A DNA stretch of 64,000 bases from Paraburkholderia aspalathi. Lineage in GTDB: Bacteria; Pseudomonadota; Gammaproteobacteria; Burkholderiales; Burkholderiaceae. Positions within the stretch are counted from its first letter, which is position 1, and each line of letters begins with the position of its first letter. The stretch lies in assembly GCF_900116445.1 (NCBI RefSeq), contig NZ_FPBH01000002.1:372001-436000 (forward strand), read 5' to 3'. The notes beneath the pieces were generated by a model. That model did not search any database and was not told where the DNA came from. It saw nothing but the letters and a program-made list of their open reading frames with translations. Positions 50,573-58,666 of the stretch are shown here, in pieces. Made by a program: the position numbers and the translations under genes.

Positions 50573-51790
50573 ATGAAGCAGATGGATCTGAAGATTGCGA
50601 TCGTCGGCGCCGGCGTCGGCGGCCTTACGCTTGCGCTCGCGCTGCGCGAGCGCGGAATCGATGCGCAACTCTACGAGCAGACCGACGAGCTGCGCGAAGT
50701 GGGCGCGGCCGTCGCGCTCTCGGCCAACGCGACGCGCTTCTACGAACGCATGGGATTGCGTGCGGACTTCGAGAAGGTGTGCGCGGAGGTGCCGGGCCTC
50801 GTCTATCGCGACGGACGCAGCGGCGAGGTCATCGGCCATCATCGCGGCACGCCCAGCTCTCGCGAGCTGTTCGGCGGCTCGTACTGGGGCATTCATCGTG
50901 CTGATCTGCAGGCGGTGCTGTCGAGAGCTGTCGGCCTTGAACGCATCAAGCTCAGCCATCGGCTGGTCGATCTCGTGCAGCACCCGGATCGCGTGAGTCT
51001 AGCGTTCGATAACGGTCAGCGCATCGACGCCGACCTCGTGATCGGCGCCGACGGCGCGCGCTCGATCACGCGGCGCTGGATGCTTGGCTATGACGACGCC
51101 TTGTATTCAGGTTGCTCGGGCTTTCGCGGCGTGGTGCCGGCTGAACGCATGGACCTGCTGCCCGATCCCGAGACGATTCAGTTCTGGGTCGGGCCCGGCG
51201 GCCATCTGCTGCACTACCCCATCGGGGACAAAGGCGACCAGAATTTCCTGCTGGTCGAGCGTCATCCATCGCCGTGGCCGGTACGCGACTGGGTCATGCC
51301 CGCCAGCGAGGGCGAACAACTCCGCCTCTTCAAGGACTGGCATCCGGCCATCGTGCAGATGATTACGGCCGTGCCCATCAGTCAGCGCTGGGGATTGTTC
51401 CACCGTCCTCCGCTCGGCCGTTGGAGCAAAGGCCGCGTGACGCTGATCGGCGATGCCGCGCATGCGCTTGTGCCGCATCACGGCCAGGGCGCTAATCAGT
51501 CGATTGAAGATGCCGTGGTGCTGGCCGCTCAATTGGGCTCAGCGGGTCCAGGCAATTGGCGCGAGGCGCAGGAAGCCTACGAGCGCTTGCGCCGGGGCCG
51601 CACGCGCAAGGTGCAGTACGCGTCGATCACCACGGCGGATGTGCTGCATTTGCCCGACGGGCCGGCCGCGCAGGCCCGCAACGCCCGCCTCGGTGCGCGC
51701 GACAGTGTGCTGAACCACCTGGACTGGATTCACGATTTCGATGCGCTCACAGAAGAGCCGAGTGAACGGCAGGGTGGCACCTGGCTTTGA
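50573..51790 (+). CDS. FAD-dependent aromatic monooxygenase (salicylate-hydroxylase-like)
   Basis: From the ATG at 50573 (GGAG 7 bp upstream) the protein has 405 residues. It has the FAD-binding GxGxxG (IVGAGVGGLTLALAL, residues 8-22), the GADGARS segment (DG motif), and GDAAHALVPHHGQGANQSIED, here split as GDAAHALVPHHG and QGANQSIED. This is the group A flavoprotein hydroxylase pattern. Within it the sequence resembles salicylate and 6-hydroxynicotinate hydroxylases. The in-frame start at 50513 adds 20 residues without a ribosome site. The divergent LysR of the NahR-like subgroup supports an aromatic substrate. No ring-cleavage gene is adjacent, so it may only modify the substrate. Confidence 0.9.
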   Translation: MKQMDLKIAIVGAGVGGLTLALALRERGIDAQLYEQTDELREVGAAVALSANATRFYERMGLRADFEKVCAEVPGLVYRDGRSGEVIGHHRGTPSSRELFGGSYWGIHRADLQAVLSRAVGLERIKLSHRLVDLVQHPDRVSLAFDNGQRIDADLVIGADGARSITRRWMLGYDDALYSGCSGFRGVVPAERMDLLPDPETIQFWVGPGGHLLHYPIGDKGDQNFLLVERHPSPWPVRDWVMPASEGEQLRLFKDWHPAIVQMITAVPISQRWGLFHRPPLGRWSKGRVTLIGDAAHALVPHHGQGANQSIEDAVVLAAQLGSAGPGNWREAQEAYERLRRGRTRKVQYASITTADVLHLPDGPAAQARNARLGARDSVLNHLDWIHDFDALTEEPSERQGGTWL

Positions 51791-51830
51791 GCAAGCGCTG
51801 CTTAAGCGATTCCTGCGCGTGTGAAAGTCG

Positions 51831-52739
51831 CTACGCGGCGTAACCGCCGTGCGGAGTGGCGCGCTCCGCACTATCCGCCTCCTCATAGCTTGCGAACAAC
51901 TGGCACACAGCCCGCGGCTCGAGACAGCCATGCAGCAGCTCGCGGAACCGGTGATCGCAAAAGCGCTGCGCGACATCGGCCAGCAGCCGCAGATGCGTGC
52001 TGTTCGCCCATTCCGGGACGAGCAGCACGACCACGTCGCTCACCGGCTTGCCGTCTGGAGCATCGAACGGAATCGGCTCCACGGGCCGAACGTAAAATGC
52101 CATGGCCTGGCGCAGCGTTCGTATTTGACCGTGCGGAACGGCAATGCCCTGACCGAGGCCAGTCGAGCCTAGCGCTTCACGTGCAGCGAGCCCCGCAGTC
52201 ACGGACGTTGCCGGTAGTCCATAGTGCTGTTCGAAGAAACGGCCGAACTGGGCGAACAATGTTTCCCGATCAGCCGCATTCAGACCAAGCAGAACATGAT
52301 GTGGCGAAAGCAGTTGCGCAAGGGTGTCACCTTTTTCGGCTGCTTCAGCGTCATCGGCGGGCGAGTCGGCGCGCGGCTGCGGGCCGCCATCCATCAAATC
52401 CCGCCAGGCCTCCGTGGGCGCATCGGGAATTTCAAGCAGTTGCCCCACCTCGGCGGCCGGCGCCAGATGCGCGAGGCGTTGCATTGCGCCGTTGACTGCC
52501 TCCTTGGGCAAGTAGAGCGATAGCCGCACGCGGCCCGTTCCGTGCAGCGGCGCAACGCGAATGGTCCATTGCTGATCGCCGCAATCGCGGATCAGCGCCT
52601 GGCGCAACGGCGTGGCGTGTTGGGCGTCCAGGGTGACGCGCATCATCACATTGCGGCCGGGTGCGGCCCGCGACCGGCCATGGGGCAGCGTTTTACTCAG
52701 TCCGAGAAGAGTCCGTAGACCAACCAGCGCGCGAGTCAT
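51831..52739 (-). CDS. PTS IIA (EIIA-Ntr/fructose-type) domain protein with N-terminal extension
   Basis: The 302-residue protein has an N-terminal region of about 115 residues that looks like a small alpha/beta domain (about 30-110). A linker and a PTS EIIA type 2 domain (about 138-285) follow. In it, the phosphorylation site is GIAVPHGQ (His203), and the downstream VVVLLVPEWANSTHLRLLADVA matches PtsN/FruA-type domains. Most PtsN proteins are about 150 residues, so the N-terminal domain is extra. An in-frame ATG near residue 32 is an alternative start. It is convergent with the monooxygenase gene and precedes a LysR remnant. It probably has a regulatory rather than transport role. Confidence 0.82.
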   Translation of the reverse strand: MTRALVGLRTLLGLSKTLPHGRSRAAPGRNVMMRVTLDAQHATPLRQALIRDCGDQQWTIRVAPLHGTGRVRLSLYLPKEAVNGAMQRLAHLAPAAEVGQLLEIPDAPTEAWRDLMDGGPQPRADSPADDAEAAEKGDTLAQLLSPHHVLLGLNAADRETLFAQFGRFFEQHYGLPATSVTAGLAAREALGSTGLGQGIAVPHGQIRTLRQAMAFYVRPVEPIPFDAPDGKPVSDVVVLLVPEWANSTHLRLLADVAQRFCDHRFRELLHGCLEPRAVCQLFASYEEADSAERATPHGGYAA

Positions 52740-52814
52740 AGCGGCTCCTATGCGTTATCTGCTATCAGGTTAGCCGGATCGCCATTAACTTGGCGTAAAA
52801 ATCACTGGGTGAAA

Positions 52815-53066
52815 TTAGTCGTCGAGATGAACCGAATACAAATCGACTAACCAGTCGATGAAAATGTCGACCCGTTTTGGCCTGGTTCGATTGGGCATAT
52901 ACACAATGGACACAGGGCGAGGATCTAACGGATAGCCTCTCAGAACCTTGCTCAATCGGCCGGCACGCACATGAGCGTCGAGTATAAAGGTGCTGCCCTG
53001 TATCAATCCGAGACCCGCAAGCCCGCATCAACACCCTCCAGTACGGAGGGCTTCCGCATTGACACG
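52815..53066 (-). pseudogene. Truncated LysR C-terminal remnant
   Basis: Read on the minus strand, the frame begins right after the MFS stop with RVNAEAL, corresponding to VNSAEAYI of intact LysR proteins nearby. It then meets an in-frame TGA (53028-53030), and continues CGLAGLGLIQGSTFILDAHV to RVDIFIDWLVDLYS and a TAA at 52815. Only the last third of the effector domain remains and it is interrupted. The homology stops exactly at the MFS gene boundary, so the MFS gene was probably joined here by rearrangement. Confidence 0.8.
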
Positions 53067-54329
53067 TCAGTCGACCGCTGCGTGTTTCAGGGCACCGCCA
53101 ACCCGTGTTCCGGGCTTCACATAGCTGCCAAGCGACAGCAGCAGAACGCCGGAGGCAAGCAGCAGAAACGGCGCGGCTTGCAGCGGTAGTCCATAGTTGT
53201 GCCGCAAGTCGAAATACCGCCCGACTGCGATCGGTCCAAGCACGGCGCCAAATGCGTAGCCCGAAAACGCGATCCCGTAAAACAGGCCGAAGCGTTTCAG
53301 ACCGATATACGAGCGAACCATATACGAGAGAAGGTCGCCCTCTGCGCCGACTGCAAGCCCGACGAGCACCGAGGCACACAGTGCGCTGGGGTAGCTGTCG
53401 AACTGCTTTAGCAGAACAAATCCGGTAGCGCCGGCTGCGAAGAAGAGGCACGCGACAATCGGTGCGTGCACACGATCCACCAGTATGCCGGACGCAAGCC
53501 GGCCGATGAGAATGCCGAATCCTACGAGCGAGGCACTGCGCGCCGCATCGTGAGCCGATATGCCGCGATCGATCAGAAGAGCAGGAAGATGAGGGCCAAG
53601 CGACAGTACCGCCGTCGAGGCAAGAAACGCCGAGAGAAAGATCACGGCAATGCGCAACAGCTTCGTACCGGCGTGGGGTGAGGCATCGTCGACATTCATG
53701 TCCCTGGCGTGCTCGCGTGATGTCGTGCTGCCCCCCTTCTTCTCCTTCGTCAGCGCGAACGCCATCAGTGCGCCCATGAGCGACATGCCCGCGAGCACCT
53801 GATACGCTCCACGCCAGCCAATGCCGGTGATGAGGAACTGCGACAGCGCAGGCATCACGATGGTCCCGATCCCTAGTCCGACCATTGCGAGACCAATGGC
53901 AAGGCCCAGCCGCCGATCAAACCACTGCGGCAATATCGCGAGATAGCCGAGAACGGAGGTCGCGGCGCCCGACATGCCGATCACGAGCGAGAGCACGATC
54001 CACCAGACCGGATGCCCATCCTGCAAGCCCATGCACGCAAGTGCCAGCGCGAAGACGAACGCTGATGCCAACACCACACGCCTCACGCCGAAGCGGTCCA
54101 TCAGGGTGCCCACGAGAGGACTGACAATTGCAAGTCCGAGCATGGATGCCGCGTAAGACTCTGCTGCCTGGGCACGTCCCCAGTGAAAATCACGCACAAC
54201 GGCTGGTATGAACACGCCGTTGGTCGAAATGAAGATGGCGGCAAAGCCGAACGCCATGCCGAGCGCGACGCCAATCACGGTCACGATATATATCTGCCGC
54301 CCGCCTGCTTCCGTTGCGTGCTGTGTCAT
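53067..54329 (-). CDS. MFS transporter of the aryl-CoA cluster
   Basis: From the ATG at 54329 (GGAGACAGACA upstream) the protein has 420 residues with about 12 helices. The motif A-like segment GTLMDRFGVRRVVL lies after helix 2, and a second-half counterpart is GRLASGILVDRVHAP. It resembles the OFA or aromatic-acid/monocarboxylate branch of MFS carriers, consistent with uptake of a carboxylic acid. It is 117 bp downstream of the thioesterase gene, in the direction of the operon, and is likely co-transcribed. The substrate is presumably the aryl acid degraded by the neighbouring enzymes; this is inference. Confidence 0.88.
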   Translation of the reverse strand: MTQHATEAGGRQIYIVTVIGVALGMAFGFAAIFISTNGVFIPAVVRDFHWGRAQAAESYAASMLGLAIVSPLVGTLMDRFGVRRVVLASAFVFALALACMGLQDGHPVWWIVLSLVIGMSGAATSVLGYLAILPQWFDRRLGLAIGLAMVGLGIGTIVMPALSQFLITGIGWRGAYQVLAGMSLMGALMAFALTKEKKGGSTTSREHARDMNVDDASPHAGTKLLRIAVIFLSAFLASTAVLSLGPHLPALLIDRGISAHDAARSASLVGFGILIGRLASGILVDRVHAPIVACLFFAAGATGFVLLKQFDSYPSALCASVLVGLAVGAEGDLLSYMVRSYIGLKRFGLFYGIAFSGYAFGAVLGPIAVGRYFDLRHNYGLPLQAAPFLLLASGVLLLSLGSYVKPGTRVGGALKHAAVD

Positions 54330-54446
54330 TGTCTGTCTCCACGTAGTTCTTGTCTGGACGCGTGTCTTGCGCACGCGCCGCTCCGTGACGCATGAAAGCC
54401 CGCTGTCATCGCCGGGATAAACACCCGCGCCCGGCAATGCGATGGT

Positions 54447-54920
54447 TCATGTCTGCGCTTCTTTGAATTCGGGTGTGATTCGGGCGTGCCGGCTGAGAAC
54501 GGCACGCAAAGAAGGGGGGATGTCCGTCGCCACGCGCACATCGGTGCGCACGCAAATGGGGGAAAAACGTGCGTCGAAAACCGGTTCGCCATTCAGCGTG
54601 CAAGCGTGACAGTGGATGTCGTACGAGCGCGTGCGGATCTCGCCGATCCAACATTCGATATCGATCTCGTCGCCCGGCCAAAGCGTCTTGATGAAATCGA
54701 GCGACATGCCCCGGCAAGGCGTGCCCACCCCGTGTGCCTGTCCAAGCGACTTGCCGGCACGACCCGCCATGTGGTCGCTGAACAGGCTGACGGCTGAGAG
54801 CACATACGTCGAGAACTGGCCGGTATAGACGACGCCCGCGGGATCGCAATCGCTCCAGCGTACGGTCCGCCGGATCACGAAGGGCTCATCGCTCAATACG
54901 TATTCGCTGCTGTGGATCAT
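54447..54920 (-). CDS. 4HBT-fold acyl-CoA thioesterase
   Basis: The 157-residue protein has a hot-dog fold thioesterase pattern. The segment RWSDCDPAGVVYTGQF (about residues 21-36) has the catalytic Asp26 in the DPAGVVY motif typical of 4-hydroxybenzoyl-CoA thioesterase. The later GDEIDIECWIGEIRTRSYDI corresponds to the long central strand pair. It overlaps the stop of the flavoprotein gene by ATGA. In context it would release the hydroxylated acid from its CoA ester. The size is usual for a one-domain 4HBT subunit. Confidence 0.9.
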   Translation of the reverse strand: MIHSSEYVLSDEPFVIRRTVRWSDCDPAGVVYTGQFSTYVLSAVSLFSDHMAGRAGKSLGQAHGVGTPCRGMSLDFIKTLWPGDEIDIECWIGEIRTRSYDIHCHACTLNGEPVFDARFSPICVRTDVRVATDIPPSLRAVLSRHARITPEFKEAQT

Positions 54921-56074
54921 GGCAGGCGCTCCACCTCAACCGCGACGCCGGCGTTTTCCAACTCCTTGAACAGTTCGGGGTACTGGTCGCGAAGCCTCAA
55001 TCCATCCACACGTCCCGTCCGTGTCATGAACTGATAGATGAATTCGTGCGGACAATAGCCGTCCATCCACTCGCGAATGCGTTCATACCACTCGAACGAT
55101 GCCTTGGACGCCTCGATCAACGAGCGCTTGCGAGGTTCTCGCAGATCGACATAGGACGCCAGCGCTGCGGTGACATTGTCGGGATGGAGCGCAATTCCCT
55201 CGGCGAGTGCGATGGCGTCTTCCATGGCGATGCGCGTGCCCGAGCCTATTGAGAAATGGGCACTCGCGAGTGCGTCGCCGATCAGCACCCGGTTGCCCGC
55301 GTGCCAGTTCGCGTTGCGTATCACCGGAAACTGGCGCCAGTTGGAATTGTTCGAGATAAGCGGATCGCCTGATAGTTCGTTTGCAAATACTTCCTCGAAC
55401 AGCTTTTTGCGGGCATCGTCGGTCATCGCCTGCATGCCGAGATCGATCCATGTGCGGTGATCGCACTCGGCGACGAACGTGCTCATCGAATCCGAATACG
55501 GGTAGTAGTGCGCGACGAAGTATCCGCCGGCATGTTTGCGGAATATCAGCGCCGGACACTCGAACGCACGACCCACGCCGTACCACGCAAAGTGATTCGC
55601 GAGCGAATAGCGGGAAGTCCCGAAACTTTCCTCAGCGACGCTTCGCACGCGTGAGTTCACACCATCGGCACCGACGATCAGATCACCGTCCAGTGCGTCG
55701 ATATCATCGACTCGCGAGCAGTACTCGATCTCGATTCCGAGGTCCTCCACGTATCGCTGCAAGACCGACAGCAAGGCGATGCGAGGGATGGCGCCGCCGC
55801 CCTGCCCCGGACGTTGCACGGTGATCGGCGTCTTGCTCGATACGATTGTCTGGCGCGCGCTGAACGTCATCTCGGCGACCAGGTCGGCGCAGACATCCGG
55901 GGCCGCGTCGTTGAGCTTTGCCAGCCCTGCGTCGGCCAGTACCACACCGAAGCCGAAGGTCGCCTCACGCGGGTTCTGTTCGTAGATGCGCAACTGCGCG
56001 TCGGGCACTTTGCGCGCGACAAGAATGGCAAGGAACAGGCCCGCCGGGCCTCCGCCCACGATATCGATTTTCAT
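54917..56074 (-). CDS. FAD-dependent aryl-CoA-type monooxygenase
   Basis: The 385-residue protein starts MKIDIVGGGPAGLFLAIL, the FAD-binding GxGxxG. It then has FGFGVVLAD, a segment characteristic of the flavin domain of 2-aminobenzoyl-CoA monooxygenase and salicylyl-CoA 5-hydroxylase-type enzymes. The DG motif is VGADGVNSRVR and the C-terminal GD motif LIGDALASAHFSIGSGTRIAMED (in two parts). These enzymes hydroxylate the ring of an aryl-CoA thioester ortho- or para-directed by an amino or hydroxyl group. Its neighbours, an aryl-AMP/CoA ligase and a thioesterase, fit that role. The start overlaps the VOC gene stop by ATGA, and the stop overlaps the thioesterase start. The substrate is unproven. 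Confidence 0.85.
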   Translation of the reverse strand: MKIDIVGGGPAGLFLAILVARKVPDAQLRIYEQNPREATFGFGVVLADAGLAKLNDAAPDVCADLVAEMTFSARQTIVSSKTPITVQRPGQGGGAIPRIALLSVLQRYVEDLGIEIEYCSRVDDIDALDGDLIVGADGVNSRVRSVAEESFGTSRYSLANHFAWYGVGRAFECPALIFRKHAGGYFVAHYYPYSDSMSTFVAECDHRTWIDLGMQAMTDDARKKLFEEVFANELSGDPLISNNSNWRQFPVIRNANWHAGNRVLIGDALASAHFSIGSGTRIAMEDAIALAEGIALHPDNVTAALASYVDLREPRKRSLIEASKASFEWYERIREWMDGYCPHEFIYQFMTRTGRVDGLRLRDQYPELFKELENAGVAVEVERLP

Positions 56075-56940
56075 GGCCGCTCCGACGGTTCGATGACCAG
56101 TAGGTCAGCATCGAAACGCTCGATGTGCCCGCGTAAGCCCCCGGTCAACGCGCCGTACCAGACGGCCGGCTTGAAACCGAGTTCCTTGCGCGAGAATTGC
56201 AAGGTGGGATTGCCATCGATGCGGATGTAATTGCCGTCGACTGCCGACGTCCGGTATCTCGCGTCTTTGGACGCGACATCGACAAGCGGGCGAAACTCAG
56301 GCACGTCGAGCACAAAAATCGACGCGACATCTGTCGCCGCGGCCGATGCGTCGAGCGCGCCGCCCTTCCGTTGCCATACTGCATCGATCGAAGGGAACGC
56401 TTCGCCTGTTGCAGCTGCACGCTCCTGATCGATCGCGGCTTCGATCGTACGGGTTGCGTCATTGGCGTCGGCCGAGTCGAACGGCCGGGTTTGGTACGTG
56501 ATTTCGATCGGATAACCGTTGGGATCGTTGAAGTAGATCGATTCGATCACTTCATGACGCACCTGATACCGCAGCGGTATGCCGACGGCCTCGACCCGGT
56601 CGCGCCAAGCCTTCAATTCCCCATCATCCTTGACCTGCCATGCCGTGTGCGTCGCACGGCTCTGATAGTGCTCGGACGGTTCGAGATGTGCAGGTTGCTC
56701 AGTGCCGATGTAGTAGAAGAACGCAATCGTGCTGCCGTTACCGCTATCGAAAAAGAAGTGCAGAAAGTCGGCGTGATCCACCGGCCCCCAGCCTCGTGCC
56801 GAGATGGCATGCAACAACGGAAGGCCGAGCAGGTCGCGATAGAAATGCACGGTCTCTTCGAGCTTCCAGGTAGGACGAGCAGTGTGATGGACGCCGCGCA
56901 GCACCGGTTGCGCAAGACTATTCAAAGAACTTTGGGTCAT
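56071..56940 (-). CDS. VOC-fold metal-dependent dioxygenase candidate with C-terminal extension
   Basis: The 289-residue protein has a vicinal-oxygen-chelate domain in residues 12-150. Candidate metal ligands are H18/H19 in GVHHTA, H98 in RATHTAWQV and E146 in YPIEITY, a complete 2-His-1-carboxylate set. The LRGVHHTA and DPNGYPIEITY segments are as in type I extradiol dioxygenases and glyoxalase-like proteins. The last 130 residues (about 155-289) are not an obvious second VOC module and contain FSRKELGFKPAVWYG. In two-domain extradiol enzymes the ligands are in the C-terminal half; here they are in the N-terminal half. Ring cleavage is the likely reaction, from context. It is 5 bp after the ligase gene and overlaps the flavoprotein gene. 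Confidence 0.75.
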   Translation of the reverse strand: MTQSSLNSLAQPVLRGVHHTARPTWKLEETVHFYRDLLGLPLLHAISARGWGPVDHADFLHFFFDSGNGSTIAFFYYIGTEQPAHLEPSEHYQSRATHTAWQVKDDGELKAWRDRVEAVGIPLRYQVRHEVIESIYFNDPNGYPIEITYQTRPFDSADANDATRTIEAAIDQERAAATGEAFPSIDAVWQRKGGALDASAAATDVASIFVLDVPEFRPLVDVASKDARYRTSAVDGNYIRIDGNPTLQFSRKELGFKPAVWYGALTGGLRGHIERFDADLLVIEPSERP

Positions 56941-56945
56941 GACAT

Positions 56946-58652
56946 TTATCCGTTGGAAACGTTGCTGGCGGACTGTTCGGCCTGAAGCCGCTCAATCAGT
57001 CCGTTACGAAGCAGCACTTTGCTGAGCTTTCCGGATGCGGTGACCGGAAACTCAGAAACGTTCTCGATGCGCTCGGGCCACTTGAACTTTGCGACGCCTT
57101 CCTGTTCCAGGAAGGCTGTGAGCGCGGACAACCCGATCGTGGCGCCCGTCAGGCGCGGCACGACGAACGCACAGACGCGCTCGCCGTACACCGGGTCAGG
57201 CATGCCGACCACGGCCGAGGCCAGCACAGCAGGGTGCCGGTTGATCAGGTTCTCGAGTTCTTCGGCGTTGATCTTCTCGCCGCCGCGATCGACCACGTCC
57301 TTGGTGCGGCCGCGGAAGAAGAAGTAGCGCTGGCCGTCTATGACCTCGGCCTTCATCAGGTCACCCGAGCGATAGAACCCGTCGGCGGTAAATCGATGGA
57401 CGTCCTGCTCTTCGGACCGGTAGTAGCCGCGAATCGTGTACGGGCCGCGAAACAACGCCTCGCCGACTTCGCCATCCGGGACTTCGTCTTCAGTGCCAGG
57501 CTCGACGATCTTCACTTCGTCCCATTCGCAAACCGGCCGGCCGACGGACTCATCGAGTACGTAGTGCGGATCGCCCTCACGAGCGAACATGATCACCCCC
57601 TCGGTCATGCCGAAGATGTGATAGCACGGCGAGCCCAAAGCCGTCGACAGACCCGAGGCATTCTTCGGCGCAGTCAGTTTGCGTTTGAGTTTCACGTCCG
57701 GCCTTGCGGCCACGAGCTCTTCGGCAATGCGCGAGTAAATCGGGCCGGCAAGACCATACCAGGTCGGATCATAGTCACGGATCGCTTGCCTCAACGTAGG
57801 CTCCGCGATGTCGGGACAAACGACCACGGCGCCTCCCGTGAGCAGGATGGGGCCGAAGAAGCACACCATATTCATGTTGTGCATCAGCGGTGTTGGCATG
57901 AAGAGGACATCGTCCTGGGTGTACCGATTCCACGCACCCACCAGTCGCATGTTCAGCAGATATTCGTTCTGAAAGCGGGGAATGATTTTTGGCACGCCCG
58001 TGGTGCCGCCGGACAACTGGAAAACAGCCGCCTGAAAGGGGTCGTGGTCGACGCCCCACAGATACGTACGAGCTTCATCGCGTGGCATACCGGCGATCAT
58101 GGACCAGAGCGTCTGCGCGATGCCGCGCTGTTCGCCTCGTGCCTGAACGACGATGGAAAGACTGGGCGCTACCGACTGCATTTCCTCGGCGAAGGCGACG
58201 TCGTCGAATTTCGGATCATCGCCCTGGACCAGATGAATCCGTGCAGCGGCCAGATTGGCCAGATACGAGATCTCATGACGGCGGAACGCCTGTAGCGCGC
58301 ATATCGGAATCAGATCCGCTTTCAGGCAGCCGAAAAATGCGATCAGCAACTCGTTGCAGTTGCCGCATTGCATGACGACGCGATCGAGTGGCCGCGCGCC
58401 CATCTTCAGCAGCGAAGCACCGAACCGGTCGGTCAGATCATCCAGCTCACGATAGCTGATGTTTCCCTCCGGGCTGAGCAGCGCCATCCGGTCAGCGTGC
58501 TTTTCAAATGCTTCGCGCAGCGCCGCGGCGAGACTTTGCTCGGGCAACACACCTTGGGTTACGTAGCGCTCGAGCGTCGCCGGGTCCTGGTAACGTACGC
58601 CTTCAAGCGCGGTGCGTGGCCGATACATTTTCCTTTGCATGACTTCCTCCAT
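56946..58652 (-). CDS. Aryl-acid AMP/CoA ligase (DhbE/salicylate-ligase-like)
   Basis: From the ATG at 58652 (GGAGGA upstream) the protein has 568 residues; ATGs at 58640 and 58628 are alternatives. ANL-superfamily motifs are intact: the P-loop LSGGTTGVPK (213-222), FGMTEG (A5), SGD and GRTKDVVDRGGEKIN (A7-A8), and the A10 lysine in TASGKLSKV. PLMHNMNM (258-259 HN) matches the His-Asn motif of 2,3-dihydroxybenzoate and salicylate adenylating enzymes, where Asn contacts the ring hydroxyl/carboxylate. So a 2-hydroxy- or 2-amino-aryl acid is plausible. In context it should make the aryl-CoA for the monooxygenase. It is 14 bp downstream of the hydrolase gene. The frame is open further upstream but that overlaps the hydrolase gene. 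Confidence 0.87.
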   Translation of the reverse strand: MEEVMQRKMYRPRTALEGVRYQDPATLERYVTQGVLPEQSLAAALREAFEKHADRMALLSPEGNISYRELDDLTDRFGASLLKMGARPLDRVVMQCGNCNELLIAFFGCLKADLIPICALQAFRRHEISYLANLAAARIHLVQGDDPKFDDVAFAEEMQSVAPSLSIVVQARGEQRGIAQTLWSMIAGMPRDEARTYLWGVDHDPFQAAVFQLSGGTTGVPKIIPRFQNEYLLNMRLVGAWNRYTQDDVLFMPTPLMHNMNMVCFFGPILLTGGAVVVCPDIAEPTLRQAIRDYDPTWYGLAGPIYSRIAEELVAARPDVKLKRKLTAPKNASGLSTALGSPCYHIFGMTEGVIMFAREGDPHYVLDESVGRPVCEWDEVKIVEPGTEDEVPDGEVGEALFRGPYTIRGYYRSEEQDVHRFTADGFYRSGDLMKAEVIDGQRYFFFRGRTKDVVDRGGEKINAEELENLINRHPAVLASAVVGMPDPVYGERVCAFVVPRLTGATIGLSALTAFLEQEGVAKFKWPERIENVSEFPVTASGKLSKVLLRNGLIERLQAEQSASNVSNG

Positions 58653-58666
58653 GTTTCCTCCGCGGC

